From positions 24,028,741-24,092,740 of the forward strand of contig CM068545.1 in NCBI GenBank assembly GCA_035048495.1: a stretch of 64,000 nucleotides of DNA, in the 5' to 3' direction. Below the pieces are notes generated by a model. The model worked only from the letters and a program-made list of their open reading frames with translations. It made no database searches and was not told the DNA's origin. Made by a program: the position numbers and the translations under genes. Positions 11,820 to 22,110 of this stretch are shown piece by piece; position 1 is the stretch's first letter; each line of letters starts with the position of its first letter. The DNA is from Euptelea pleiosperma (Eukaryota; Streptophyta; Magnoliopsida; Ranunculales; Eupteleaceae).

Positions 11820-13010
11820 AGACTACAGTGTGAGCCACGTGGCATACTATTAGAGGCCACTAACCGTATGGATGTTTGGCCCATCCATAGGTATACTTAC
11901 GGAACAAAAATCAGCCTGGTTAGTGATTTCTAACCTTTGGATCATAATGCTCGAAATCCACGGTTAAAAATAAACCATAAAATAGACTAATCTAATGGAT
12001 AGAAATTGCTAATCATGATGAATTTTAGTATATAGGTCCACCTAGGGATCGACCAAACATCAATTCGGTTAGTGGTCTGAGTGTGCCACGTGGAATCAAC
12101 GTGGCACCAATTATTTGGTGTCAAAATTCAATTCATGTAAAAAACAATTGATTAAAAGCTCCCGTACTTACCCCATTATTAAAAGAGTAATGATCACATG
12201 GTCCAAGGTCCATGGACGTGCATGGTGTGTCGTTTTGTTATTGGCCAGAAAGTTCCTCGTGTTGCGTGCTAAATAGTGATGCTCAAATTCCACGGTTAAA
12301 AATCAACCCATGAAAATGACTCCAATCGAATGCTTAGAAATCACTAATTTGGCTGATTTTTTGCATGTAGGTCCACCTAGGGATGGGCCAAACATCCATA
12401 CAGTCAGTGGTCTCTGATAGTGTGCCACTTCTTCCAAATAATGCTCAAAATCCACTGTTAAAAACAAACCATGAAAACGACTAATCCAATGGATAGAAAT
12501 TACTAATCAAGATGAATTGGTATGTAGGTTCACCCAAGGATGGGCTAAACATCTATACGGTCAATGATATCTAATAGTGTGCCACGTGTAAGGTGCACAT
12601 GCATTGCACATGGCGTCCCCCTAATGATTATTTAGACACTTGGCCATCTATTGAATCACTACTCTCTACATGTTTAACCTGGACCTGATATCTTTTTATT
12701 AATATTTGTACTTTGAGGTGCAGAGGAGGGATAGAGCCATTCAAAATTCTGTATATATACATTTTTTTTATAAGTTTCTGTATATATACTTTGATAGAGA
12801 AGTTCCTCAAAGTGCCACGTGGCACTCTTTGGCCTATACCTTTGGTGGACCTAAACACCAAAAATCAGCATGATTGTTGATATCTAGCATTGGGATGTGA
12901 GCACTTTTCATCATGGGCTTCGTGAAAAGGCTTGTGGGTTGGTACCAAGCCCAAGATGAAACAATGCTCAAATCCAATGGCTAGAAATCACCAATCACAC
13001 TGATTTTTAA
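11820..13010. repeat. Dispersed repeat cluster Z (G-box-bearing modules), part 1
   Basis: At least three diverged copies of a ~170-bp module occur near 11870-12110, 12270-12430 and 12435-12605, with a fourth partial one near 12790-13010. Each has the order 'aaaatcaaccatgaaaa - tagaaatcactaatc - gtaggtccacctagggatgg - ccaaacatc - gtggtct - tgtgccacgtgg'. The G-box core CACGTG recurs at 11836, 12087, 12585 and 12818. The same modules return at 37395-38305. No terminal repeats or coding frames are visible, so the class is unknown. Confidence 0.65.
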
Positions 13011-13019
13011 TACTAAAAA

Positions 13020-13136
13020 TTAAATTATTAGTTTAATTTATATGTACGGACGTGTCTTCATATTGGATTTTTTTAGGTTCCCGTGTCAGACACCTTGTAT
13101 CCGTGTCAGACACTCGTGTTAGTGTCCTTGTTACAT
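13020..13136. repeat. GACAC-rich element, 3' fragment
   Basis: The stretch ends gtccttgttacatag at 13136 and contains ccgtgtcagacac twice. It aligns with the last ~110 bases of the complete element at 57569-57939. The left terminus is missing. It abuts the ABCC remnant exactly where that reading frame stops (after YWVLDY), so the element probably inserted into the transporter exon and was later truncated. Confidence 0.65.
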
Positions 13137-13667
13137 AGTCCAAAACCCAATATTGGGTTGGTAAGAATAGATGTTTGTGATACAAAACAATGTTTATAAC
13201 AGGAAAGGACAAGACATGAGGAGATAGAAACCCCACCAAATCCTTAGCAAGGTGGGGATCTTCAACTCACTTGAATTGGAGAATTGGAAATGCAAGTAAG
13301 CAAAGATTGTTACCCAAGCAAGTGTTATGAGCACAAAATCCAACTGGGTTACAAGTTTTTCATCAGACCAATTATTTCCATACCAATAAAAGTAGTTTAA
13401 AACACATTGGAGAAGATTAAACAGTGACAGGCCTAAACAAGAAAAAAATGTTGGTTTGTAGTACAAAAATCTGGTTCTTTTTGAATTTTCAAGACTAATA
13501 GTATTGAATCTCTTGCAAAACCAATATGTAGATAAAACGAGTAACAGAACAAGGTTTGAGGAAGCAGAAAACCCATGTATGACAATGGGTTTGAGGAATA
13601 AATCACTGCCTGAGTACATTAGAGTGGAAGAGTGTGAGAAGAACAATTGCGTGTTCTCTTCATTCAT
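13137..13667 (-). pseudogene. ABCC-type (MRP) transporter, N-terminal TMD0 remnant
   Basis: The - strand frame starts MNEENTQLFF at 13667. It carries LKPIVIHGFSAS, hydrophobic helices (NLVLLLVLSTYW), the NYFYWYGNNWSDEKLVTQLD block and LLRIWWGFYLL. This order is typical of TMD0 in plant ABCC vacuolar exporters of conjugated anions. The first frame stops near 13194. The expected continuation, INIVLYHKHLFLPTQYW, is present in another frame from about 13225 to 13137, so a one-base frameshift has occurred. The sequence then runs into a GACAC-element end. The following linker of the same protein lies at 2149-2283. The start is plausible, but the gene is clearly dead. It lies head to head with the FRS gene, about 950 bp from its start codon. 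Confidence 0.7.
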
Positions 13668-14618
13668 CGTTTAAATTAATGAAAATTGATGAAGGGAACT
13701 TCGGATCTATTTTTTGCACTATTTGGATATTTTTCTTCCTTCCCGCTACTTTTATGATATGAATTCTTCATTTGCTTAAGGGAATTGGATGCCATTTTCC
13801 TGTGGGTTTTATTCCTCTATGTCTGGGGTGGGCAAAATGAACAATTGGGATTCTGTTTTAATTAACAAATTTCTGCGGCGCATAACTAGACTTGACATTC
13901 TACATGTCATGTGATGTCGTAATTATTAGAACAATGTGTTTGGTTTGGAGTTCCAAATCTGCATTCATTTACTGTATAATATTTTCAGATACTACACAGG
14001 CTATTTGCTTATTATATCCAGCAAAAGGAATAACAATTTTAAGTTTTTATCAAAATTCAAGCTTAAATTGATGGCCATTCTGCCATTTCTCAGAAATTTT
14101 GGGTCTCAATTCCATTTCCTTTTGTACCTCTACTGATAACTAAAACACATTAGAAGAGGATTGCCATTTTTGTGGATGGAATTTTTCTAGGATTTATTGC
14201 TTTTCATCTTTATTTATGGTCGTCTCTCGCCCAACTAATTTTTTTTGGAATCTATTCTCATGCAGGTAAGAACAATCCATTCTAGGACAGCCCAAGTAGA
14301 AGTTATACAGGATTGGAAACCATGTGGACTTGATCCATATTTTGGGGTCAATTGAGGTAAATCTATTCCCATTTTTGTTTTATTTCCCCTAATCTCATTA
14401 CGTTCTATCTATTTCCCTCTCGATGAGGCAGGTTGTAAGGGATCCTTCTATTTCAATTTTAGTTTTTACTTGTTATTTGTTAAAGACGTTATAATTCAGT
14501 TAAATGAATTTTGAAATTAGCTACTCTAATCTAGAATAGCTTTCAAGAGTTACATTTTATTTTTAATTAAGTTTTGGTTTACCACTTTGGCAAAAATGGT
14601 TTTTCTTATCTTTGCAGA
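13668..14618 (+). promoter_or_regulatory. Upstream region and probable 5' leader introns of the FRS gene
   Basis: This gap is bounded by the ABCC remnant and the FRS start codon. A donor-like catgcag/gtaaga lies at 14267. A pyrimidine-rich acceptor ttttcttatctttgcag ends at 14617, one base before the ATG at 14619. This suggests one or more noncoding leader exons, a common layout in FRS genes. I cannot place the transcription start. Confidence 0.45.
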
Positions 14619-17600
14619 ATGGTCAGCGAAAGTAAAAGTAGTGAGCAATTGCATGAGCAGTTAAATTTAGAGTGTGAGCATGAAGACCAAGATCCTATGT
14701 TGGTAGAACAGCAAACAAGAGGGAATAGCCCAATTGCATTGGGACCTCAAATGGAACCAATTCCTTGGGGTGAGGCGCCTGTACTTGGTATGGTCTTCCA
14801 ATCAGCGGATCAAGCTTATGATTTTTACAATGCTTATGCTAGATCTGTGGGATTCAGTGTACGGAAAAAACGTACATATTACTCACGTACAAACAGGAGA
14901 CTAATGAAAATGGAACTTTGTTGTTCCAAAGAAGGTCTTCGTGAAGAACATCCACGAGGGGAACCGAAGAATCCAAGACCACCAACACGAAGCGGTTGTG
15001 AAGCTCTCTTAGTTATCAGTTTACAGGGTGACGGGGAATATTTAGTGAAAACATTTAAAGAAGAACATAATCACGAGTTAGCAACGCGATCTGAAGTGCA
15101 TAAGTTGAGGTCGCAACGTAAGATTTTGCATTCTCAGGCTGGTGTAATAGACAGTATGCACACTCCAGGGATAGAATCAACTAGAATTTTCCCATATATG
15201 CATGCAGAATCTGGAGGGTCTCAAATCCAAAATTTTACACGAAGTGGTGGCAGAGCCAGGGGGGCAGCTGCCCCCCCTCAAAATTTAAAATCCATTAAAA
15301 AAAATAAAAAAATACTTCCGAAAAATACCCTTTTAGTTAGGTTTGCCCCCCCTCGTTTTTTCTTTTCTGCCCCCTCGCGGCCCTGCCCCCCCTCGACCAA
15401 AATCCTGGCTCAGCCACTGATGGGGAGGGATTGTGATAATTATGTGCAAAGGAAGCCTAGGAAGATCCTAAATAAAGGAGATGCAGAGGTTTTGATGAAC
15501 TATTTCATGAACATGCAAGCAAATAATTCATCTTTCTTTTATTCAATACAAATGGATGAGGACAACCATTTGGCTAGTTGTTTCTGGTGCGATGCCAAGT
15601 CAAGGATGGACTACAGTTTCTTTGGTGATGTCTTATGGTTTGATACGACATATAAGACAAATGGGTACGACATGCCTTATGCATCATTTGTTGGGGTGAA
15701 CCATCATAATCAGTCTATCTTCTTTGGCGCTGCTTTGTTGTTTGATGAGACTACGGAGACATTTGTATGGTTGTTTAATAGCTTTTTGCAGGCAATGAAT
15801 GGAAAACAACCAAAGACAATCTTAACCGACCAGGCTGAAGCTATTGGAAATGCAATTAGACAGGTGTTGCCAAATACAAGTCATCGTCTTTGTCTGTGGC
15901 ATATTTATCAAAATGCAGCGAAGCACTTATTTCATGTTTTCAATAAGTCTACTTCTTTTGCAACGGGTTTCAAGAAATGCATTTACGACAATGATACAGA
16001 GGAGGAGTTTCAATCAGATTGGAAGATGTTGCTCGAGAAGTATAATTTGGTAGGGAATAAATGGCTGGAAGGATTATACCAAGTGCGTGAGAAATGGGCA
16101 CTTATATATGGACGGGAACACTTTTGTGCAGGTATGACAAGTTTTCAAAGAAGTGAAAGCATGAATCGTTCCTTGAAGAAGTATTTCAGAAGTCACCTGG
16201 CTCTGCAAGAGTTTTTAGCTAGATATGAGGATGCAGTAAAAGAAAGGCGTGACCAAGAAATATGTGAAGACCGCAATTCCAGGAAAAGAACACCACTCTT
16301 GATGTCAAGATGGGTTGTAGAAGAACAAGCAGCAAAAACATACACGAGAGCAATCTTTGTAATTTTCCAAGAGCAGATGAAAGAATGTTTTGGATTGTTT
16401 CAAGAATTGGTTGGTGAAGACGGAACAGTGTTCACATACAAGGTAATATGTTATGATGGTATGGGTGGTCGCACAGTTACATTCGATTCCTCGGACAACA
16501 CAATAAAGTGTAGCTGCAAAATGTTCGAGTTTACAGGGATTTTGTGTTCACATGCACTTAAAATTGCCCATAGTAGACAATTGCTTGATTTGCCATCCCA
16601 ATACTTTTTGCATAGGTGGACCAAAGATGCAACATGCGGTGTTATAGTTGACGAGAGAAAATTAATAGAAGTTGATTGTGAGCCATCATTGACTTCAAGA
16701 CACAGTGAGTTATCTCACATAGCCCTATCCCTAGTTGCGAAGGGTGCTACCACTGTAAATTCTTGTTCATTGGCTAAACGAAAACTAATGCAAGTGTTGC
16801 AAGAAATAGACTTCAGTCTCCAAGTTGACCAAGATCAGTCGAAGCATGTTGACGATATTGGGCATGAGAATGATGGCAATGTGGATGAAGTGAGTGTTAT
16901 GGACCAGGCAAATATGCTCATAACACTACGAGATCCACCACACAAGAGAGTAAAAGAGAGTGGTAAATTCAGGGGTGCTCTAGAGAAGGCAACTAAGAAG
17001 AATAAAATTCAAGAAAAATCGAACAAAGAAAGAATTGGTAAGTACTCAAATGCATTTAATCATATTTGTGTATACTTTTTCTGCTTGTGCCATTTAATAT
17101 AGCTATTTAATCTTGTTAGGTACGGAAGGACAAAGTGGTGATGATCTGAATGTAGGGAATACAAGCGTACACAATGAGTCAGTTGCAAGGATTGAGACAT
17201 TATATGAACCGTCCAGCACCACAGAGCTTCCTATTTATCCAGTTAGACCCTCGAACATGCCCCAGAACCCTCAGGTTCTCTCCTTAAACATGCACCTAAT
17301 GCATTTATTAGTGTTGATTATTATGTATTGATAGGCCACATTTGTGTTATTTATTATGTCTTTATAGGCGACACAGTATGAGTTCCCAAGGGCTTCTAAT
17401 TTTCAGGATCTCAATTCTTGCCCAGTTGGCCCATTGAACATGCAACGCATGCCATGTATTTACCCTTATAATCACACTCAGGTATGTATTTCTCAGTATA
17501 ATCTGAATTCAATGCATTACTTTTCATAACCAATTATTATGTAGGGTCAAGTCTGGCCTATGGACGAAGCAGCATCAAACTATGGAATTGATAGCACGCA

Positions 17601-17744
17601 ATCCAGCCAGGTAAGTACTTCTTTCAATGTACAATTCAGAAAAAATTCGATTGAATAAAATAATATCAACATATAATGCATCCCATATTGTATTTACAGG
17701 GACTCGTTAACTTTTTCAGTCCATCTAAATCATCGATGCAATAG
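14619..17744 (+). CDS. FAR1-RELATED SEQUENCE (FRS/FHY3-type) protein, five-exon model
   Basis: Proposed coding exons are 14619-17037, 17120-17274, 17368-17481, 17545-17610 and 17700-17744. All have GT-AG borders and phases that fit, giving about 932 residues. FAR1 DNA-binding domain: residues 57-168 (FYNAYARSVGFSVRKK; zinc-type C101, C127 and H150/H152). MULE transposase domain: about 330-530, with D342 in DTTYKTN, D404 in LTDQAEA and a candidate E513 in RSESMN. SWIM zinc finger: residues 631-645, CxC-x9-CxH. FRS proteins are nuclear transcription regulators derived from Mutator-like transposases; FHY3 and FAR1 act in phytochrome A signalling. The ATG at 14619 is chosen because an acceptor ends at 14617; an in-frame ATG at 14574 lies in the presumed intron. 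Residues 209-269 are a foreign in-frame insert. Removing them restores family-like flanks (FTR, then RDC). Confidence 0.85.
15243..15425. mobile_element. hAT-like MITE inserted in frame in the FRS first exon
   Basis: The insert is 183 bp (61 codons) with no stop in the gene's frame. Its ends form a terminal inverted repeat: agtggtggcagagccagg (15243) and cctggctcagccactg (15404-15419). The ends resemble those of the element at 22911-23124 (CAGTGGCGGAGCC). The interior is rich in C runs and A runs and encodes a low-complexity Pro/Arg/Lys peptide. The length equals a 175-bp element plus 8 bp, but the putative 8-bp duplications (acacgaag and atggggag) match at only four positions, so the target duplication is weak. 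Confidence 0.7.
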
Positions 17745-17917
17745 GGTCCCACCTGTAGAATAGCATTTTTGAACCATCAGTTGCTTCATTTGGATTTGAA
17801 GTTTGGGGTAATCGACTGACTTTTGTTATTTTTTGCTGTGCCCAATTTTGTCTGCAGGAAATGAGGAAGCACGGATGGTAGCTTCCTTACCATCTTCTTC
17901 AGGTAATATATACATAT

Positions 17918-17952
<35 letters not shown>

Positions 17953-18640
17953 TATATATTCATTTTTCTTGTTGTTTATTTGTTATATTTTATTTTCCAT
18001 TTTTTTGGTGTTCTGTAGGAGGTTGGTGTTGCTGTACATCTTGCATACAGCAAGTTTTTCATTTTTGAAAAGATTTAAATAGCTGTACACAAGCAAGTAT
18101 TACAAGTCATCCTCCGGAAAAAAAAGTTCTCTCACCTACTTTGTTTCAAGGCTAACAAGCATATCAAGCACATTGGTAGAAAACATAAGCATGGTTTTTT
18201 TATTTCTCAACCATTGTGCGTTAACCTCCTTTGTGTGTGGAGTTTGTATCTTCATGCATTTTTTATTAATTCAAGTGCACTAGGATTCAGACTTATGTTG
18301 TTTTGTGGCACCTAATATATTAAATATCACATATTCTTCCTCCTATATGACTATATCTTTATGCAGAAGGCTCAGAGGGAATCAGGAATTGCATTTGCTT
18401 ATATCGTTATATCTTTTTGTGTTCATTAATAACTACAATTGAATTTGCATAGATCAGAACCTAATGGATCTACCTCTGATGATGTGCATCTAAACATATG
18501 TAATTAGCAAAATTTCTGTTTTAAGCTAATTATCTTTAGCATTCACCTAAATTGTCTTTGCACAGGGGAAGTCTTCACGCAAGGCAGCTGATGTACCGGC
18601 TGTTGCACAAGGATCTCAAAAACAGATTGGGTTCACGTGA
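17745..18640 (+). other. FRS 3' region: possible UTR introns, alternative exon and CA repeat
   Basis: After the stop at 17742-17744 there are several intron-like borders: tttgtctgcag/gaaatg (exon from 17858), cttcag/gtaata (17902), ttctgtag/gaggtt (near 18019) and tttgcacag/gggaag (18566). From 18566 a short frame of 24 codons ends at a TGA at 18638-18640. It would be in phase if spliced from exon 4, so an alternative C-terminus is possible. A (CA)n microsatellite lies at 17931-17949. No second gene is visible. Confidence 0.4.
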
Positions 18641-19004
18641 AGGAGCAACGGTTTACATCAGTTGGGTGATTGGGTCTCTCGTAGGAGATCTCCTGGGTGA
18701 GAGCCATCAAATGGTAGAGCTCGCAACCTTCTGCATATGATTGTGGCCTACACTTGAGATTGTTCAACTAGAATGTACAAATGCAGTTCATGGCTGCTCT
18801 CAGATGATCAAACCTTATACCCGTTGTCCTGATCATACACTCTAGTCACTAACCACCTGGACCAGTCTCTTGATGTCCTATGCTTCTATATCCATCATAA
18901 CTCATAACAATGTTGATTGGGCAGGTTGTTCAGACTTTGGATTACTTCATTGTACAGCTTGGCACTGACTTGACTGGTTATATTTTGCACAAATCTTCCA
19001 CAAA
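18641..19004. other. Intergenic stretch
   Basis: No coding, RNA or repeat signal was recognised between the FRS 3' region and the MITE at 19005. Confidence 0.35.
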
Positions 19005-19172
19005 TTTTTTTGAAGCGGCGGGATTTTTGAAGCGGCAATCATGTGCCCAATGACAGTACCCCACATATACCTGGGTTTAGGATTTGGTTTTAAAAAATAA
19101 CGGGTATTGGTGGCGCACGATCATTGGGCCCATGATTGTTGCTTCAAAAAAAATCCCCCCGCTTCAAAAATT
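19005..19172. mobile_element. MITE with ~48-bp imperfect terminal inverted repeats
   Basis: The left arm (19005-19053) reads ttttttgaagcggcggga, then a second ttttgaagcggc, then caatcatgtgcccaatga. The right arm (19121-19170) is its imperfect complement. Each arm contains the motif TTTTTGAAGC twice. The 67-bp spacer has no coding capacity. Superfamily is not clear because no target duplication was recognised. Confidence 0.7.
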
Positions 19173-19589
19173 CTCAGGTCGCTGGAATTTCATGATGTGT
19201 GCTGTCATACTGTTTTTTGTTTAGGGAGGGTTGGGTGTTGCAGGGAGTGGGGAGGCAGCTTTGACGAGAAAGCTATTGCTTATCCATTAACTATAAAGCC
19301 CCGACAATCACAAAAGCACGGAATGGTTAACAATATGGAGACCATCTGATTATGGAGCTTTGTGAGTGATCTTCCACTTTCCTGAATGATGACAACTGTG
19401 TTAAACAAGTAAAGTTTGCTGTGATAACCCATCGAGCAAGATGATGGAGAAGGATCTCCATATCTCCATGTAGTTTGCACCAAGGTGAATCCAAAGTAGC
19501 ACATTGCCCGTTTAGTTGAAACTTACAGCAATTCAAGGACAAGTGGCGACTCACTCATCAAATAGTTCATTTGATCACTCAAAAGTGAT
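19173..19589. other. Noncoding stretch before gag remnant
   Basis: No feature recognised. It may be degraded retroelement sequence, since it leads into the gag remnant. Confidence 0.3.
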
Positions 19590-19960
19590 GCCCCTGATTG
19601 ATGTATGGGCCTAAAACCCGGATCCATCAATGGTTGGGAAGAGATGGAGCATGAGTTCCTCAATGGATCCTTGAGTGCATGGCGATTTGTCAAAATGTTG
19701 GCGCTGCAATCTCAAAGGAAATGGACTGATGAGCCAATGGTCGTGCACATCAACAGGTGGAGGGCATTAAGTCTCGATTGTTTGGTCTGCCTTAATGAGC
19801 ATTTCGTCGACAAGGCATGCATATGAGGTTTCAATTGGGCTTCCCTTTGTATATTCTATGGGGGATTGAACCCCAAACATTCGAAGAGCCCATGACATGG
19901 GGGCTTTTATTGTGATGCAAGCAAAGTTATCCTTGTCCTTGGATCTTAAGGAAAAGGGTG
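19590..19960 (+). pseudogene. Degenerate LTR-retrotransposon gag fragment
   Basis: The + strand frame at 19605-19826 reads PGSINGWEEMEHEFLNGSLS and then WTDEPMVVHINRWRALSLDC. This is the pattern of plant gypsy gag capsid domains (linker SI..W..ME.EFL, then W.DEPV.DYINRWR.LSLDC). A frame change near 19800 continues into MRFQLGFPLYILWGIEPQTF. No pol follows and no LTRs were identified. It is an isolated relic, unrelated in sequence to the gypsy element at 39937-45975. Confidence 0.65.
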
Positions 19961-20625
19961 AAAGCAAATAAAATTTTCCATTAGCTATGTAGACACCCCA
20001 TTTTTGCACGATCGATTGATCCAACTCCACCTAGATTTTTCTCAAACTTCTCCCAACCCCTAAGGATCCAGACCCTATTACCCCAAACCATTAGGATACG
20101 TACCCTTCAGAGATTCCAGAGCCTCAAAGTCAAGATTTGACCTAAAAATGCAAGTATTCGCAAAACTATGAAAAATTTCAATCCGTATAATGATTTTGAA
20201 GAGACCAAATCCATGTTTCAAGACAAATATCTTTCAAAAGAAATTGGTTTTATCGCAATCTGTATTCTGGATTTCGAAAACAAGAGCTTTTTCGATCATT
20301 TTCGAGAAACCCTAATTCTCAGTCTTTCACATGAAGTAATAGTTTTCTCTTGTCAGACAACTGTGAAATTTGTTTTATTGGGAAGTAATCTTTGAGACCT
20401 TTCCAATTACACCTAAGTCGGACATCAAGAGGACTTTTCATGTAAAGCGACCAAAATGCCCTTGGATGGGACCCAACCTTGAGATTTATTGGACAAAAGA
20501 GAATTTTGACATCAAATATGAAATCCTTAAGAAAGAGCTTCATATGAGTACTAATATATTTGTATTTGGTCAAATCAATAAAATAAAAACATTCCTCTCG
20601 TTTGGAAGTCCAATTTTAACAAGTT
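19961..20625. other. Intergenic stretch
   Basis: No recognisable gene or repeat. Short open frames on both strands have no family features. Confidence 0.3.
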
Positions 20626-20978
20626 TTACGCTGCGTTTGGGTAAGCTTACAATAAGTTAAAAGTTGGATTATAGCTGCTTATAGCTTATGAAAATTTGAT
20701 TTTTTGGGTTAAGCAGAAACCATCGAAATCCGACTTAGCTTATGTAGGAAGCAGTTTCTAAAACTTCAAAAATTCCTAAAATGACCTTCTATTCCTTCAA
20801 TAAAAATTCTAAATTACCACTAAACCTTTGATAAAACCTTTTAAATTATAGAAATATCCTTCTAATCATTTCGTAACTTTTTTAAATGATTAATTCATCC
20901 TTTCCTACCTAAATCCAATGCTTTAACCCATAACTATAAGTTATAAGTTCGGATTAAGCTTACCCAAACACAACCTTA
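20626..20978. mobile_element. Tourist/PIF-Harbinger-like MITE with TTA target duplication
   Basis: The element spans 20629-20975. Its left end is cgctgcgtttgggtaagctt and its right end complements ggttgtgtttgggtaagctt. TTA flanks it on both sides (20626-20628 and 20976-20978), the 3-bp duplication typical of PIF/Harbinger elements. It is 347 bp and noncoding. Subterminal ctgcttatagcttat motifs are mirrored on both arms. Confidence 0.75.
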
Positions 20979-22110
20979 GTCTAAGGCAAAGTTTTTATTT
21001 TTATTTTTTATGTTTTTAAGCTTTTAGTGGACTAAAGGGTCAATTATGAAGGTTCTAGTGAGTAAATAACTACCACGGATCCGCGTACTAAGCAAACCCG
21101 ACTCAAAATAGTAGGAGATCTTGGAGATTAAAGCTCCAGATAACCAGGCGGCATTTTTAATGATGCACGACATTGGGAATGCCGCAAGACTAAAACACCC
21201 TAATCTTTACGAGAAATTTAGATGCATATTGAAGCTATATCTTGACCCTAGAAGCCATTTGGGAAATCCTATACCAATCTAAGACCTAGAAAAGTTTTTT
21301 AAACCCAAAGAAATTATCCTAGTCATTGAGCTACCCCTAGAAAAATAATAAATAGTTCTCCTCTGACCTTAACCTTAAAAATTAAGAAAAGACCTTGAAG
21401 CAACAAACTAAAGCCTATGAGAATGGGGGGGGGGGGGGGGGGGGGGGGGGATATCTGATCTATCACACACAATCTTCGAAGTTAAAATGATTCGTATCTC
21501 GAGGTTGATCTGTCGACTCCAAAGCTTTAGGGTCAGTACTCCTCGCTACGACTAATAGGATAATCTCTTTGAGGATGAAGGTGGTGTACCTGCTGATAAC
21601 ACTCCGATGCTCAAGTCAATATATGATGTTTTTACAGGTAGGACACAAGTTTAAAGAATGTAAGGATTTGTGAATTCTGGATCAGGAGATCAAGATCCTT
21701 TTCTCCATTCTGAATATAATATATTATAGATTCATAAATGGCATGACTCATCCCCCACGTGTCGACTTCTTGTTGGTCAGATCCGATCTAGGAAGAATCT
21801 GTTCGATACAACATCTTCATGTTGGATCTGAACTTCTCTCATTCAGTTAGATCTAGAATAGCTGAGGTGACAGCTTACGTGGCAGATATTTGAATGAAAG
21901 AAAGTGAGGGGAATACAATAATGATCAGATTCGTTGCCAAGTGGCATTCTTGTGTAGATGCTATCGTGTAATTAGTCTATTGGTTCAGGATACTCATCTG
22001 TTTGGTAGATTTTGACTTTGTTATTTGCTATGAGATGAAGAAAGCTTCATCCATTAAGTGCAATAAAGAACTTGTCGAGATAGGTAGAATGTTGTGACTA
22101 CCAAGTATAA
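20979..22110. other. Noncoding stretch with a 26-bp G run
   Basis: Apart from an uninterrupted run of 26 G at 21425-21450, nothing is recognised here. The G run could fold into a quadruplex, or its length could be an assembly artefact. Confidence 0.5.

Noticed and set aside
14574..14618. Upstream in-frame ATG as the FRS start
   Set aside because: It lies before a strong acceptor (tttgcag ending at 14617), so it is probably intronic. The ATG at 14619 is preferred.
15244..15427. The FRS insert as a normal GT-AG intron
   Set aside because: GT at 15244 and AG ending at 15427 give 184 nt, which shifts the frame. The inverted ends fit a MITE better.
17038..17102. C-terminal extension of the first FRS exon to the stop at 17102
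   Set aside because: A GTAAGT donor at 17038 and an acceptor at 17119 join in phase to a family-like continuation. The extension is intron read-through.
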